Shown here piece after piece: positions 40,313-50,087 of a stretch of 64,000 nt of DNA. Each line of letters starts with the position of its first letter. Positions within the stretch are counted from its first letter, which is position 1. This DNA comes from Aphrocallistes beatrix (lineage: Eukaryota > Porifera > Hexactinellida > Sceptrulophora > Aphrocallistidae). Location: assembly GCA_963281255.1 (NCBI GenBank), contig OY725497.1, positions 868,001 to 932,000 on the forward strand, given 5' to 3'. Below the pieces are notes generated by a model. That model saw only the letters and a list, made by a program, of their open reading frames with translations. It was not told where the DNA came from and did no database searches. The translations under genes were made by a program, and so were the position numbers.

Positions 40313-40636
40313 TTAATAAGTGTCTACACAGCTCCGTCCTGGTCCTAGTGTTTTACATTTTCCACAACGTCCAACGTCATGAGGCTTTTTGTTGTTCCTT
40401 CCACGTTTCAAGTTCCAAACACGACTTGGCATTATGCTTGCATTACAACTCCTGCAATCTTGTTTATATCCTTGCCAGGCGTATCCAGATTTCCAAATGT
40501 TGCTACAATCACATTTGAATTCTCCGAAGAACTTTTTCCCGGAATCCAATTTCCAATTTATACATTTAATGTACTTTTTCCCTACAAAATAAGCTGCAGG
40601 TTTATAACCTGAATCTGCCATTGAATTTAAATGCAA
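40313..40636 (-). CDS. 3CxxC-type zinc finger protein (ZAR1/RTP-like)
   Basis: 107 aa; the likely start is the second Met (MADSGYKP). The core FFGEFKCDC, NIWKSGYAW, YKQDCRSCNASIMPSRVW, KPHDVGRCGKC, LGPGRSC gives the spaced cysteine pairs, aromatic W..SGYAW segment and H..xxCxxC end of the 3CxxC zinc finger. In animals this domain occurs in ZAR1 oocyte RNA-binding proteins and in receptor-transporting proteins. There is no long N-terminal extension as in ZAR1 and no C-terminal membrane segment as in RTPs. The first C-x-C (rather than C-x-x-C) is unusual. The antisense frames over it are shadows. Confidence 0.7.
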   Translation of the reverse strand: MHLNSMADSGYKPAAYFVGKKYIKCINWKLDSGKKFFGEFKCDCSNIWKSGYAWQGYKQDCRSCNASIMPSRVWNLKRGRNNKKPHDVGRCGKCKTLGPGRSCVDTY

Positions 40637-41045
40637 TTGAAAAGTATCAATGGTCTTTATATCGAATTACTCTCAGCCTATCTATGCATGATATAAGTAC
40701 GGAACTAACTCAATAGTAATTAGTTAGACACATCATTTTAATTATACAATGGATCTAGCTAGAAGTTTTCCATAATTCCCATAGATCGACGCCTTGTAAA
40801 ATCAGACAAAAACTGATAAACTCAAAGCACAACTTCTTTCACAGAAGAAAATCCGCAGTTTGTTTTTTTAAAGTTACAATATTCCTAATCTTGACAACTC
40901 CAAAAAGCTTTTACGTAAACAAGTGGTACGCGAGCAGAATAATAGATATTAATATGTTATAAATACAAAAAAAGATTCACATAAAAGGAATTAAAAGAAT
41001 CCAATTGAAAACCGTTGATATATATTTAAGTTAAATACGTAATAT
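40637..41045. other. Short AT-rich spacer
   Basis: No gene or clear repeat. It separates two minus-strand genes and should hold the promoter of the zinc finger gene's upstream side and the 3' end of the carrier gene. Confidence 0.3.
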
Positions 41046-41900
41046 CTATTTGTTTCTCAAGCCCCATTGTGAAACTTTCTTCTGAGCAAACTGCATCACA
41101 ATCATGCTAGTACCATTAGCAAGGAAACTTCTAATCGTCCCAGGACCAATTCCTCTATACAGGGCGAAAAATCCACCTCTCTCTTTAATGGTCAGTCTCA
41201 TCCTCTGAAACAAAGAAACATTTTTGCCGTAGTCACACTGTACTTGAGATTTCATGTACTCAAATGGCCAGACTACCCACCAGCCCGCCGTAGCTGCAAG
41301 ACCAGAAGCAATGAAAGGCCCAAGAATAGGAGTTTCAAAAGCTCCCTTTGCATTTCTTCTCCCCCAGTCAATTAGAACGAAGTAGGTACCCATTAGTCCC
41401 AGAGTACGCAACCATGTGACACTAAATCCTTTATAGAGATCGAAGAATCTCCAGGACTGTCCTGTTTGCCTTCTAACCTTCGCATATTCTAGAGGTGTTT
41501 CGATGATGGCTCGTGCTGTGGATGCAAAAGCACCAGCAATCAACACTCTCATTTGCATTCCCCCAGTGTAGGGAAATGTATAATTAGTCCATGACACATT
41601 ACTTCCAAGGTATGTATATATCCCTTCATAAACTGCAAACTGAGTGGATCTGTATATCCCAGATCCGAATAACGGAGGCAAACTACCGCGATACAAACCG
41701 CGGATACCTTGCTGTCTAACAGTTTTAACGAAGGACTGAATCATGTTGGGGGTTTCAAAGCCAGGTTGAGCTTGCATTTTAGTTTTAATCGTGTCAAAAG
41801 GATGTCCCACACAAACACTAGTAGTCCCGTATAGGACCCCCACTCCAAGCCCAATCAGACCTTCTCTCCACCACTCGGCTCTCTCCTCATTATGTGTCAT
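41046..41900 (-). CDS. Mitochondrial carrier (SLC25 family)
   Basis: 284 aa, single exon, complete for the family (about 300 aa). The three repeats each carry the P-x-[DE]-x-x-[KR] signature: HPFDTIKTKMQ, TPLEYAKVRRQ and WPFEYMKSQVQ. Each is followed by a [DE]G-like turn (GIRGLYRGSLPP in repeat 1, FDLYKGF in repeat 2, GGFFALYRGIGP in repeat 3). It should sit in the mitochondrial inner membrane. The substrate is not decided by eye; the pattern is nearer the ornithine/carnitine-type branch than ADP/ATP (no RRRMMM). It starts MTHNEERAEWW. Confidence 0.88.
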   Translation of the reverse strand: MTHNEERAEWWREGLIGLGVGVLYGTTSVCVGHPFDTIKTKMQAQPGFETPNMIQSFVKTVRQQGIRGLYRGSLPPLFGSGIYRSTQFAVYEGIYTYLGSNVSWTNYTFPYTGGMQMRVLIAGAFASTARAIIETPLEYAKVRRQTGQSWRFFDLYKGFSVTWLRTLGLMGTYFVLIDWGRRNAKGAFETPILGPFIASGLAATAGWWVVWPFEYMKSQVQCDYGKNVSLFQRMRLTIKERGGFFALYRGIGPGTIRSFLANGTSMIVMQFAQKKVSQWGLRNK

Positions 41901-42555
41901 TGGCTAATCATCAAGTCAGGAACTTAAATATAAAATTAATTGAAAATTAGATTTTCGATTTTTGCTGCATCATAATGACGCTACCAAGATGGCACAAGTA
42001 AGTCAGCAGTGCGGGCGCAGGTCAAACGGCCACAACCAAAATGGCCACATTCGAAAACGGAAACGTAACAAATTACTCAATTCCTAATATTATCAATTTC
42101 ACCAAAACTGATACGTTCTTACGGGATGTGTAATTAAACAAGATCAATCCGATATTGATAAATTCGCAGAAACATTTATTTCCATGTTTTTGAAAATGTA
42201 ATAGAATATAAATATTTAATTGCAATTTATTAACTAAAAATCAATAAGTATTCGCATTAGCTTTATTTTACTTTAGTTGTGAAATAGATGAATAAAGTAG
42301 CATGATAAATGAAACAATGGGATTCTATAATACTTTTATGACATATCCTGTATATTGAAAAAACAAACAGAAAAACAGGTTTGAATGGAAAGAACTGAAT
42401 CACTAGAACTACAGCTATATTTGGGGTCCATTAATCAGCTTTTAATTTTTTGTAATTTCTCCTCTGATAGCGCTTCAATGTATTTTGTGAGACTAAACGT
42501 AACTGTAATGAAACTATTTTCTCTGCAATAAGTCAATCAGTACATGAAATTGAAG
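41901..42555. other. Spacer with minisatellite outlier
   Basis: At 42010-42065, AAACGGCCACAACCAAAATG and a following copy resemble the array at 42556-42740. The rest is AT-rich without a gene. Confidence 0.4.
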
Positions 42556-42740
42556 TCGTCCACACACACCAAAACGGCCACAATTCAAAATGCCCACACA
42601 CCAAAACGGCCACATACCAAAACGGCCACACACCAAAACGGTCACACACCAAAACGGCCACATACCAAAATGCCCACACACCAAAACGGCCACATACCAA
42701 AACAGCCACACACCAAAACAGCCACATACGAAAACGGCTA
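42556..42740. repeat. 16-bp minisatellite (CCAAAACGGCCACACA)
   Basis: About 11 tandem units alternating ACACACCAAAACGGCC and ACATACCAAAACGGCC, some with ATGCCC. Open frames over it in several phases are by-products. Confidence 0.92.
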
Positions 42741-43536
42741 TAGAATTTCTTATTCGATTAATATATTCAGTTGCTATAATTAATATACACTATTCTGAAC
42801 CTTTTAAACTGGATCATCTAACCACATGCCTCATTGCTAATACATTAAGATACAATAAGAACCGCATAATGATTAATGACACCGACTTGTCTACTTGAAA
42901 TAAAAACACAGATTTGCTAATATTGGCCTATCGGTGACAAAAGTGCAGCGACCTTCAATACACAAGGCCTTTAAGTAATCCATGGTTCAAATTAGTGATC
43001 CGGCCTTATGTGTATCGAACATGGTTGAATTTTAAATCGAAGCACTTGATTGACATCGAATTTGTTCATAGATTTGTATTAGTCTGAATGAGTTTTAACT
43101 ACATACTCTAACTAATCCAAATCTATGAAATTCCTCTTAACAAGGGCATCATGTCGAAATTCTAACAAACGGAATATTATTCTATTTCAATGCATTGCAA
43201 TGATCGGTGTCAATAGCTTAATTGAATTGATGTTCATTAGATAAATACAATTTTATTATGAGATATCAATATACACTATAAAGAATATATTTTTACGGTC
43301 CCGACAGTATCTTATGTGGTGTAACTACAGTAATCGGTTTCGACTAAAGCGAAGCTAGAACAGATTGAATCGATCAAAATACTTGCACGTGTTTTCGATT
43401 CACCCTTTAAGTAGGCTAATATTATTAGATGTCAAATATTAGTAGTTTCCAATTGTACTGTCGAAGTCAAATGATAGTTAATTACGGTAACCAAGTATAA
43501 GTATGCATTGTTTCTACAACTACATTCAGCTGGGGG
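42741..43536. other. 5' flank of the tail-anchored orphan gene A
   Basis: AT-rich, with no gene supported on either strand. Confidence 0.3.
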
Positions 43537-43544
43537 TATAAATA
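43537..43544 (+). promoter_or_regulatory. TATA box of orphan gene A
   Basis: GGGGGTATAAATACCAGG lies 47 bp before the ATG at 43584, a normal distance for a short 5' leader. Confidence 0.6.
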
Positions 43545-43583
43545 CCAGGCAATTGTATTATTTCATATTGGTAAAGGAAACAA

Positions 43584-44531
43584 ATGCTACGGGCGAGAAG
43601 TTCTCTCTTAAAGTTAATTAACAATCGAAAATATGAAGTTTCATTTCGGGACATGCTTGATTTGCAACATATCCCTACAGCATCTCATGACGAACTCTTC
43701 CTGCCTAATGAATTTAACGAGGAATGGTTTATTAGATGGAAAGAGTACATTTACGACATAATCAAAGACGAGCTGCTCCTGAGACCATTTGATTGGAGTT
43801 ATGATTACAAACGTCTAAACAAGTCAATGCAGACTTTGTTGGAACTGCTGAATGGTTGTTCTACTCTTCCACCTTCTAACCAAGTGTACGAAGAAGTACT
43901 GAAGCCACATGTTGAAAACATTGCGAGAGCATGCGGAATTCATGTTCAGTTATACGAACAGTTCAAACTCAATTTCGATGAATTCGTTGGACTATACAGT
44001 TCTAGACGGGATTACATTAAAACCAATGCAATCGAGGAAATTGAAATGAATAACGCGGCAACAGATGAATTCAGGGGTTCGAGTGATCACCTAATATTCG
44101 GTAAGATGGTTGGAGATGCCCTTGGTCTACATCCTGTTTGGGGAGCAATGCTAAATCCAACCGGAGGAGTGTCAGGACCTAGTAACAGCAATATAATAAT
44201 GAGAAATTGCATCTTAGTGCCAAGCATCAGAAAGAACAGCGTACTTCACGATGCAACAGGATATCTCAGACTCTACCACGGGATTGGACCTGGATATAGG
44301 TATTTGGAGATGGGGGATATCAAAGGACGGTTATCCCCGTATAATGGCGCGCTTAACGGTTTTTGGCTACCAAGGGCAGACCATGTAAAGAACTTCTTTT
44401 GGAAAATGGAAGAACTTAATGATTATATAAAAGTAATTAGAGGTCCTGATCTAGCAATGTCTATGATTGAGCACCTCAATTTTCTTGCAATAGCTTTGTG
44501 CATTTTCGTACTGTTGTCACAAATAATGTAA
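43584..44531 (+). CDS. Tail-anchored orphan protein, copy A
   Basis: Intronless, 315 aa, family not recognised. The partner at 60046-60996 has the same plan. Features: a charged, Trp-rich N-terminal region (FNEEWFIRWKEYIYDIIKDE), a helical part (YEEVLKPHVENIARACGIHV), a Gly/Pro-rich stretch NPTGGVSGPSNSNI followed by the VPSIRKNSVLHDATGYLRLY and HGIGPGYRYLEMGD segments, then a C-terminal hydrophobic helix LNFLAIALCIFVLLSQIM ending three residues from the stop. That end suggests a tail-anchored protein facing the cytosol. The GGVSGPSN...HDATGYL...GIGPGY region could be an enzyme or binding site, but no known catalytic triad stands out. Confidence 0.75.
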   Translation: MLRARSSLLKLINNRKYEVSFRDMLDLQHIPTASHDELFLPNEFNEEWFIRWKEYIYDIIKDELLLRPFDWSYDYKRLNKSMQTLLELLNGCSTLPPSNQVYEEVLKPHVENIARACGIHVQLYEQFKLNFDEFVGLYSSRRDYIKTNAIEEIEMNNAATDEFRGSSDHLIFGKMVGDALGLHPVWGAMLNPTGGVSGPSNSNIIMRNCILVPSIRKNSVLHDATGYLRLYHGIGPGYRYLEMGDIKGRLSPYNGALNGFWLPRADHVKNFFWKMEELNDYIKVIRGPDLAMSMIEHLNFLAIALCIFVLLSQIM

Positions 44532-44696
44532 TCGTGATCACCTGGATATCGTGTACGCATATGTACGCACTTGATATTTATATGAAACTGCTTGTACTTT
44601 GTATAATCAACTGACTGTTTTCTAAATTAATACCTAGGTTATGCTCTAAATTAATTTTTCTCTCAAATATATCAGACATTTTCTACGAGATTGTAT

Positions 44697-44830
44697 ATTT
44701 TGATCAGAATTTATGTAGAATTTGGATCAGAAAACCAGTATAGAACATTGGAAATGTGGAATTTCAATACAAATTAATACGAATTCCACATTTCTGATCA
44801 AAATTATACCCCATAAATTCTGATCAAAAT
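44697..44830. repeat. Foldback repeat (TTTGATCAGAATTTATG arms)
   Basis: TTTTGATCAGAATTTATG and CATAAATTCTGATCAAAA enclose a second pair, CATTGGAAATGTGGAATT and AATTCCACATTTCTGATC. A nested foldback of about 134 bp. Confidence 0.8.
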
Positions 44831-45742
44831 GCGTAGGGTGGTGCAAAAATCAACAAAATGTTTAGATGCACCTTATCTAATTAAATATGGTTCCGAATGA
44901 TCTATTAAATAAATGTGTCAAATTTTCGAAAGATTTCAACAAGTTTGAAAGGTTCCCCATTCATCTAGTTTCTTTTGGAAATATTATTCGAAAGTGGTCC
45001 GACGTTTGGAAAAATTAGCAAATATTTAATCTGACTGAAACAAAGTATACTTTCACTAGTAAAGACATTGAAATGCTCCTATTTATGCTTCAATAATTAT
45101 TAAAAAGCTCAGACAAATGACTTTAAAAATCAGAAAACCAACTTGGACAGGAATTCTGAAATAATTTAATTATTCATATTCGCTTGATAATTAATCAATA
45201 ATTTATTTTGGTCATAACTTTTTTTTAAAATGTATACTCCTGAATCCTGTGCATTTAATTTTTATTTGATGAGTCTGGTTAACCAAGCAATCAGATATTG
45301 GTACAATATTTCAAATTTTATTCAATTCATTAAGGGGATTGAAACTGATTTAGGGGTATTAATTTATATGTGTAGAGAGAGGACATTGCAGTATGTTTTG
45401 ATTGAAGTAGCGTCCTTCCTGAATGGTAATACTCATCATACTAGGTTCTGAGAGCTGGATGGAGATATTCCTTTGCAGGATATGACTCCAAACTTTCGTT
45501 TTTGTACTTAACGGTTTACGCTGATCGTGGGTGGGAACAGGGCCACTCACTAAAGTGAGCTGGGTATGTGCCCTAACGATTGCTCCAGGTTGTCCTAAGA
45601 GTGATACTTACTCCAGAGACAGTTGGTCTGTTGAAAGACGGAGTCAACTTAAAAATAGTTAAGATATGAAGCAAAATAATCTTTTTTTGTATTAAAATAT
45701 CAATATCTAATGGTAAATCAAGAAATAATATAGATTGGTTCT
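44831..45742. other. AT-rich spacer before LSM3
   Basis: No gene supported. A frame at 45230-45451 (+) has no motif. Confidence 0.3.
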
Positions 45743-46072
45743 CTAAGTCGGTTTATCGGGGGGAGACATTAGAATAATTCCATCTCCACGAACGTATAGC
45801 ATTGGAATGTTCCTTTTTTGCGTTTTATAAATTTCTTCCATCGTCTCTTCATCTACTTCTATTTGTGTATGCACCTCTTCCACATCTCCCAGTATCATGT
45901 TGAGATGTTGGTCGTATGCGTGCAGCCGTCCTCTCAACTCTCTGTTGTTCCTAAGCTTGACGAATATTCTCTCGTCCAGGCTCAGCCTTATCAGGTCGAG
46001 TGGCTCTTCCAGGATGAGAGGGGAGGGCTGTGGCTCTTCACTGGTGGCCATCTTTCTGTGTTCTAACGTCAA
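45743..46072 (-). CDS. LSM3: U6 snRNA-associated Sm-like protein LSm3
   Basis: The likely start is the Met at 46051 (MATSEEPQ), giving 102 aa, as for LSM3. The segment [15 protein letters not shown] is followed by the [20 protein letters not shown]m1 motif and by [17 protein letters not shown] (Sm2, with the G-D-G in place of the more usual R-G-x). LSm3 is part of LSm2-8 on U6 snRNA 3' ends in the nucleus and LSm1-7 in mRNA decapping in the cytoplasm. No break is visible; very conserved. Confidence 0.97.
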   Translation of the reverse strand: MTLEHRKMATSEEPQPSPLILEEPLDLIRLSLDERIFVKLRNNRELRGRLHAYDQHLNMILGDVEEVHTQIEVDEETMEEIYKTQKRNIPMLYVRGDGIILMSPPDKPT

Positions 46073-46247
46073 TATAAAGTTAAGTAATTAATCTCAATTA
46101 TAAAATCACACTAAAGGTTCTAGATACATATTTTAAAATGATACTTAGTATGTGAAATAATTAACACATTTAATTTACAGCTGTCAATTTATAAGAAACA
46201 CAGCAAGTAATTACGGGAGACAATAATCACGATTTAGTTTGAAAGGG

Positions 46248-47866
46248 TTACTTTTTATTCTGAATCCTCTGCAACTCAGTTCTCAAAGTTTTACTTCTCG
46301 TCTTCTCTTGTTCAAAGGACTCACTCAATCTTTGTAATTCATCTACCATCTCAACTTTATCCAAGTTGATGCCTTCAATCTCTCGAATCAATTCTGCTTT
46401 GCTCTTGAGCTCGCACTGACTCAACAAGTCAGCGAGAGCGATGTTATCTTGATTCAGTTTGTTGAGTTGTCCTTGAAGATTTTGAATTTCTTCGTTCTTG
46501 GAAGCTAAAATTTTCTCCAATTCTTGGTTTCTAGCTAAATTCGCATGGTTGGTATCCTGACTAGGTAAGTCTACAACTAAAGAGAGGTGAGGAAATGGTT
46601 GAGGCTGAGAGGGTGTCTTAGCCTTTTTCGATTTCCTCTTTATTTCCGTAAATTCTCCAGCATCGTCATCAACATCTTCACAACCACTGGAAACATGACG
46701 AATAGAAAGTTTATCTAATTTGGGATTAAGCTTTGGTAATAAGTCATCTTTGGTTTGAGATTTCGGATCGTTTTCTTGGAGAGACTGAGTAGCTGGATTT
46801 AGCGTAGAAGAAACTTCCTCTTGATCAACGCTCTTTTGTTCTAACTCGAATTGAGACTTACTCTCTAGAATTGCGTCTCTCATCTCACTTTCAAAGTGCT
46901 CGTCCGTTTCATTTGAAACGAATTCATTCCTAGAAACAGAAGTGAGAGACATATATTTCATAACGTTATAAGTTAAATACAGTCGACTCCGCTTAATCGG
47001 GTCACTGTTTAATCGGGTCAACCGCTTAATCGGGCCACTTTTGGCAGGACCGAAATAGCTATCATACGTAGAAGCTAATACAAAATATTTTCGGTTAATA
47101 GGGTTCTCCGCTTAATCGGGGCAAATGTCCTCTGACCGATGTGACCCTATTAAGCGGAGTCGACTGTATTATACTACACTGAAATTATAATTCTGAAAAA
47201 GATGGTATGAAAATTTAAAAGAAATTGTAATAATCTGACGAATCAATTATGGAGGCAAGTAAAAATTGGCATAATAAGCACAGGCAAATTCTGAAAGCTG
47301 TGGTAACTAAGCATGAAAAAAGGGTTATAATTCCAAAATCATATAATTTCAGAAGTAACAGAATTAAACAAATTATCTATTGAAGTGTGTTTTAAAATAC
47401 TGGAACTTTATTAACTTTAGAAGTATATTAGTAGGATAAACTGAGATGCGACACCTTTAGGAGTCTCGAGGTTGCCGCATCAAAATGTACACAACGTTAC
47501 CCTACTACGTATTTAGACATTACTACCGTAAAAAGTATGACAAGTATGCTCATTTGAATAATGAATAATTCAAATAATTCCTAATCAATGTGTCTGAAAT
47601 GAATCTTACTAAGCAACATACTGAGCAGGGAAGGGCTTGGGCGGAGGAGAAGAGGGAGATGTGAGGTTAGGATTGTACACGGGTTTACTCTTCGCACCGC
47701 CGAAGATCATTGTCTGCAAATCGCCATCAGGACCCTGTGGCTTCTTCTTCTTCTTTTTCTTCTTAATCTTGTCGGCCTCCTTAGCAGTAGTCTTTTTACT
47801 TCCCAGTTCTTGCTCATCTTCAATGAGAAGAGAAGCAAACCTACCTCCATGTGCTATCGTAGCCAT
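46248..47866 (-). CDS. GKAP1: G kinase-anchoring protein 1 (GKAP1)
   Basis: Two exons, 47866-47622 and 46929-46248, joined CA/G in phase into 308 aa (human about 366). Donor GTATGTT, acceptor TCTGTTTCTAG; a TAG would arise if the later GTAAGATT donor were used, which rules it out. Landmarks: the N-terminal RFASLL and a poly-Lys stretch, ESEMRDAILESKSQFE (human ADLEKALLLSKLEYEE), and a C-terminal coiled coil with LEKILASKNEEIQNLQGQLN, IALADLLSQCELKSKAEL and QEKTRSKTLRTELQRI. GKAP1 anchors cGMP-dependent protein kinase I at the Golgi in mammals. The intron holds a pogo-like MITE (46978-47168). Confidence 0.85.
46978..47168. mobile_element. Pogo/Tigger-like MITE, copy 2 (GKAP1 intron)
   Basis: TACAGTCGACTCCGCTTAAT at one end and its perfect complement at the other, bounded by TA. 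It shares its interior with the copy at 39441-39629, including GAAGCTAATACAAAATATTT. Confidence 0.9.
47169..47621. other. Remainder of the GKAP1 intron
   Basis: AT-rich; contains GATGCGACACCTTTAGGAGT at 47445, a fragment resembling part of the foldback at 20198-20772. Confidence 0.4.
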
Positions 47867-47953
47867 AACTAATTGACACAGATATCAGCTAAGCTTACGT
47901 ATGAGTTTGTATTAATGCTCAAGTCTATGGAATTAATCAAGGTGTATCACAAA

Positions 47954-48120
47954 TACAGTAGAACTCGGTTAGTACGTACCCCTCCGGGAAGCGGAAAAAG
48001 TACGATCCGTAAGTACGTACTATCCACTACTACTAACCGAGTTGATATTACATTGAAATTTATATAATAAATGAATTCTGGTTCAGAGAAATGAGTACGT
48101 ACTAACCGAGTTCTACTGTA
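47954..48120. mobile_element. TA-flanked MITE (CAGTAGAACTCGGTTAGTAC ends)
   Basis: TACAGTAGAACTCGGTTAGT and the complement ACTAACCGAGTTCTACTGTA. GTACGTAC motifs recur in both arms. Tc1/mariner or pogo-like. Confidence 0.85.
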
Positions 48121-48279
48121 TATAGATTGGAAATTGTCAATAACAGGATACAAACAAATGATTATAATTGGAGATTGGCTAGGATGTGAACCGTAGTCCA
48201 GAAAATAGTCATTAAAAAACTTTAACATTTGTTAGAACCCATCTAAAATCATCTTCCCGTAATGGATAAATCCTATATA

Positions 48280-48800
48280 TTAAAGCTCTAGGATTTGTTT
48301 GTCTGAATTGATTGAAGAATTCAAAAAGTCGTAGAGATATGAAAATTGGTATGCAGGTGTCAAATGATGAGTCTACGATTAAGTTCGAAGATTTAAGCGA
48401 AAATTTCACACCTCTGCCAAAAAATGGAAGAAATTCACAATTTCTCTATACAATATACTGTCATTGTATTAATATTTCAAAGCAATAACTTGTATTATAG
48501 TGTATGGCACTAAAAAAGGTTATATACATATTTTCACACCATTTGACGAACTTTGAAAAATATTCTAGAGACTAGCTGGCAACTGTTGACAATGGAATTT
48601 TTAGGAGTCTAGATTTCAAATATCAGATTTTCGAATTTAGATGATAATAATTTGTTTACTTTTGTTTACAATAGACAAACAAATCTCAAAAATGTGATAG
48701 AAACTAGCTTTTAACTATTGACCTGTTGTTATTAAGGGTGTAGATTTCAAATATCGTATTTTCGATCCTACATTTATAATTTTTTACAATATTATCATAT
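48280..48800 (+). mobile_element. Dispersed family B element
   Basis: Begins TTTGTTTGTCTGAATTGATT, then AAGTCGTAGAGATATGAAAA and a GGTTATATACATATTTTCAC segment. Related to 24895-25420 and 62015-62250. Past about 48880 a CGCTAGCCGCGCTACACAAG tail resembles a worn family A end. Confidence 0.6.
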
Positions 48801-49122
48801 ACGTAGTAAGCAACTTCAATATTGGGTACCCGTACGAACTTCTGAATTTGCTGATATTCCCAGACACCCGCAGGGCGACTCTTCGAAGACTAAGTGTTCG
48901 CTAGCCGCGCTACACAAGTGCGCTTGTCATTATAATATAGACAAATGACAAGCTCTTTCTTTTCCGGAAAATTAATAGTCAGAGTAAAATTTGCCAGGAC
49001 TAATAATGAGCTCAGAACCATAATTGATTAGTACAATACATAGCAGACGTATGACGTGAAGATGGTGATGGTGATACTGCAGCCACTTTTAATATTTAAC
49101 GGCATGGCATCTCCCTATAGAA

Positions 49123-49674
49123 CTAAAAAGTATTTTCCTTGCTCCAAATTGATGGATCAGATCCTGAGTCGTAATATAAGAAGTTCTCCTTCTTTACAGG
49201 AAGCCTGTAGTCTGGTGGAATTACAATCTCCTCGAGACTCTCCGATTTTCTAGGAATTCTTTTTCCTTCCTTCCTTTCCCTACGGATCGTTCGTTTTAAG
49301 CTGTCGAGTTTAGGTAACTTCGTAGCTATTGCGTCACTAGTTGATCGTACGAGTAACACATCACTGAGAATCTGTTGAGTGGTATCAGTGGTGTCACGAG
49401 CCCTACGTTTCACTCCAGCTTTTACCTCCAAACAGATGACGCCTAGAGCATCTGAATCGTGAAGATGTTCTCCTGTACGCTTAACGACTTCTTCTCCTCT
49501 CGTATGAAGTCTTGCTTTACAAAAGCCTTTCTTCTCGCATTGCCAGTGCGTGGTGTCTGCAATTGTTCTTTGCTTGTTATAGATAAATCCAGCTTCGACG
49601 AGTTTGAAGCATTCTTTTTTTACCGAAGTTGACCTGATCAACCTAAACTGACCAACTTCTGAATCTGTCATCAC
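49123..49674 (-). CDS. FLYWCH-type zinc finger protein (MULE-related)
   Basis: 183 aa. The FLYWCH pattern is visible: FKLVEAGFIYNKQRTIADTT, then HWQCEKKGFCKARLHT and a final H-x-H (GEHLHD). A helix-rich stretch follows with PKLDSLKRTIRRERK, then IVIPPDYRLPVKKENFLYYD, the segment that normally leads into the MULE transposase of FLYWCH-containing transposons. Here the frame ends right after it, so no transposase is present. It may be a domesticated DNA-binding protein or a 3'-truncated transposon gene. The first codons MMTDSEVGQ precede the finger closely. Confidence 0.7.
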   Translation of the reverse strand: MMTDSEVGQFRLIRSTSVKKECFKLVEAGFIYNKQRTIADTTHWQCEKKGFCKARLHTRGEEVVKRTGEHLHDSDALGVICLEVKAGVKRRARDTTDTTQQILSDVLLVRSTSDAIATKLPKLDSLKRTIRRERKEGKRIPRKSESLEEIVIPPDYRLPVKKENFLYYDSGSDPSIWSKENTF

Positions 49675-50087
49675 CGAAATATAAATATTAGTAAGGTATT
49701 ATGTGCCTGTGTCCTTATTCCTTTCCTAAATCTGTACTATATATGCTGTGTCCGCTAGGCATAATTATGTAGTATTTGTCCATGTATCCATTTCTACGTA
49801 TAGATATTTGTCTGTAGTAAAATTGTTCATGTCTTTTGTCTGTATTCTATTGTCCATGTAGTCATTTGTCCCTTTGTCTACACAAAGTGGTAAAGTGGTG
49901 AAGTGGTGAAGTGGTGAAGTGGTGAAAACCGACTAATATGCCTTAATGACGCTAATAGACTTTAAACAATCGGAATGATCATGAGATCTTATGCCTGCCC
50001 AAACCTTGATTAGTACGTAATAGCTGAATATTTAAATAATAGACATTCAAAACTAAATATTGCTAAAGGTGATGAATTGGTTCATCC
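49675..50087. other. Spacer with 9-bp tandem repeat
   Basis: 49884-49927 holds five units of GAAGTGGTG. The rest has low-complexity ATTTGTCCATGTA motifs; no gene. Confidence 0.6.

Noticed and set aside
42514..42898. Frames over the CCAAAACGG array on both strands
   Set aside because: Low-complexity minisatellite translation.
47609..47621. GTAAGATT donor for the first GKAP1 exon
   Set aside because: Joining there to the second exon would create TAG; the GTATGTT donor at 47621 keeps the frame.
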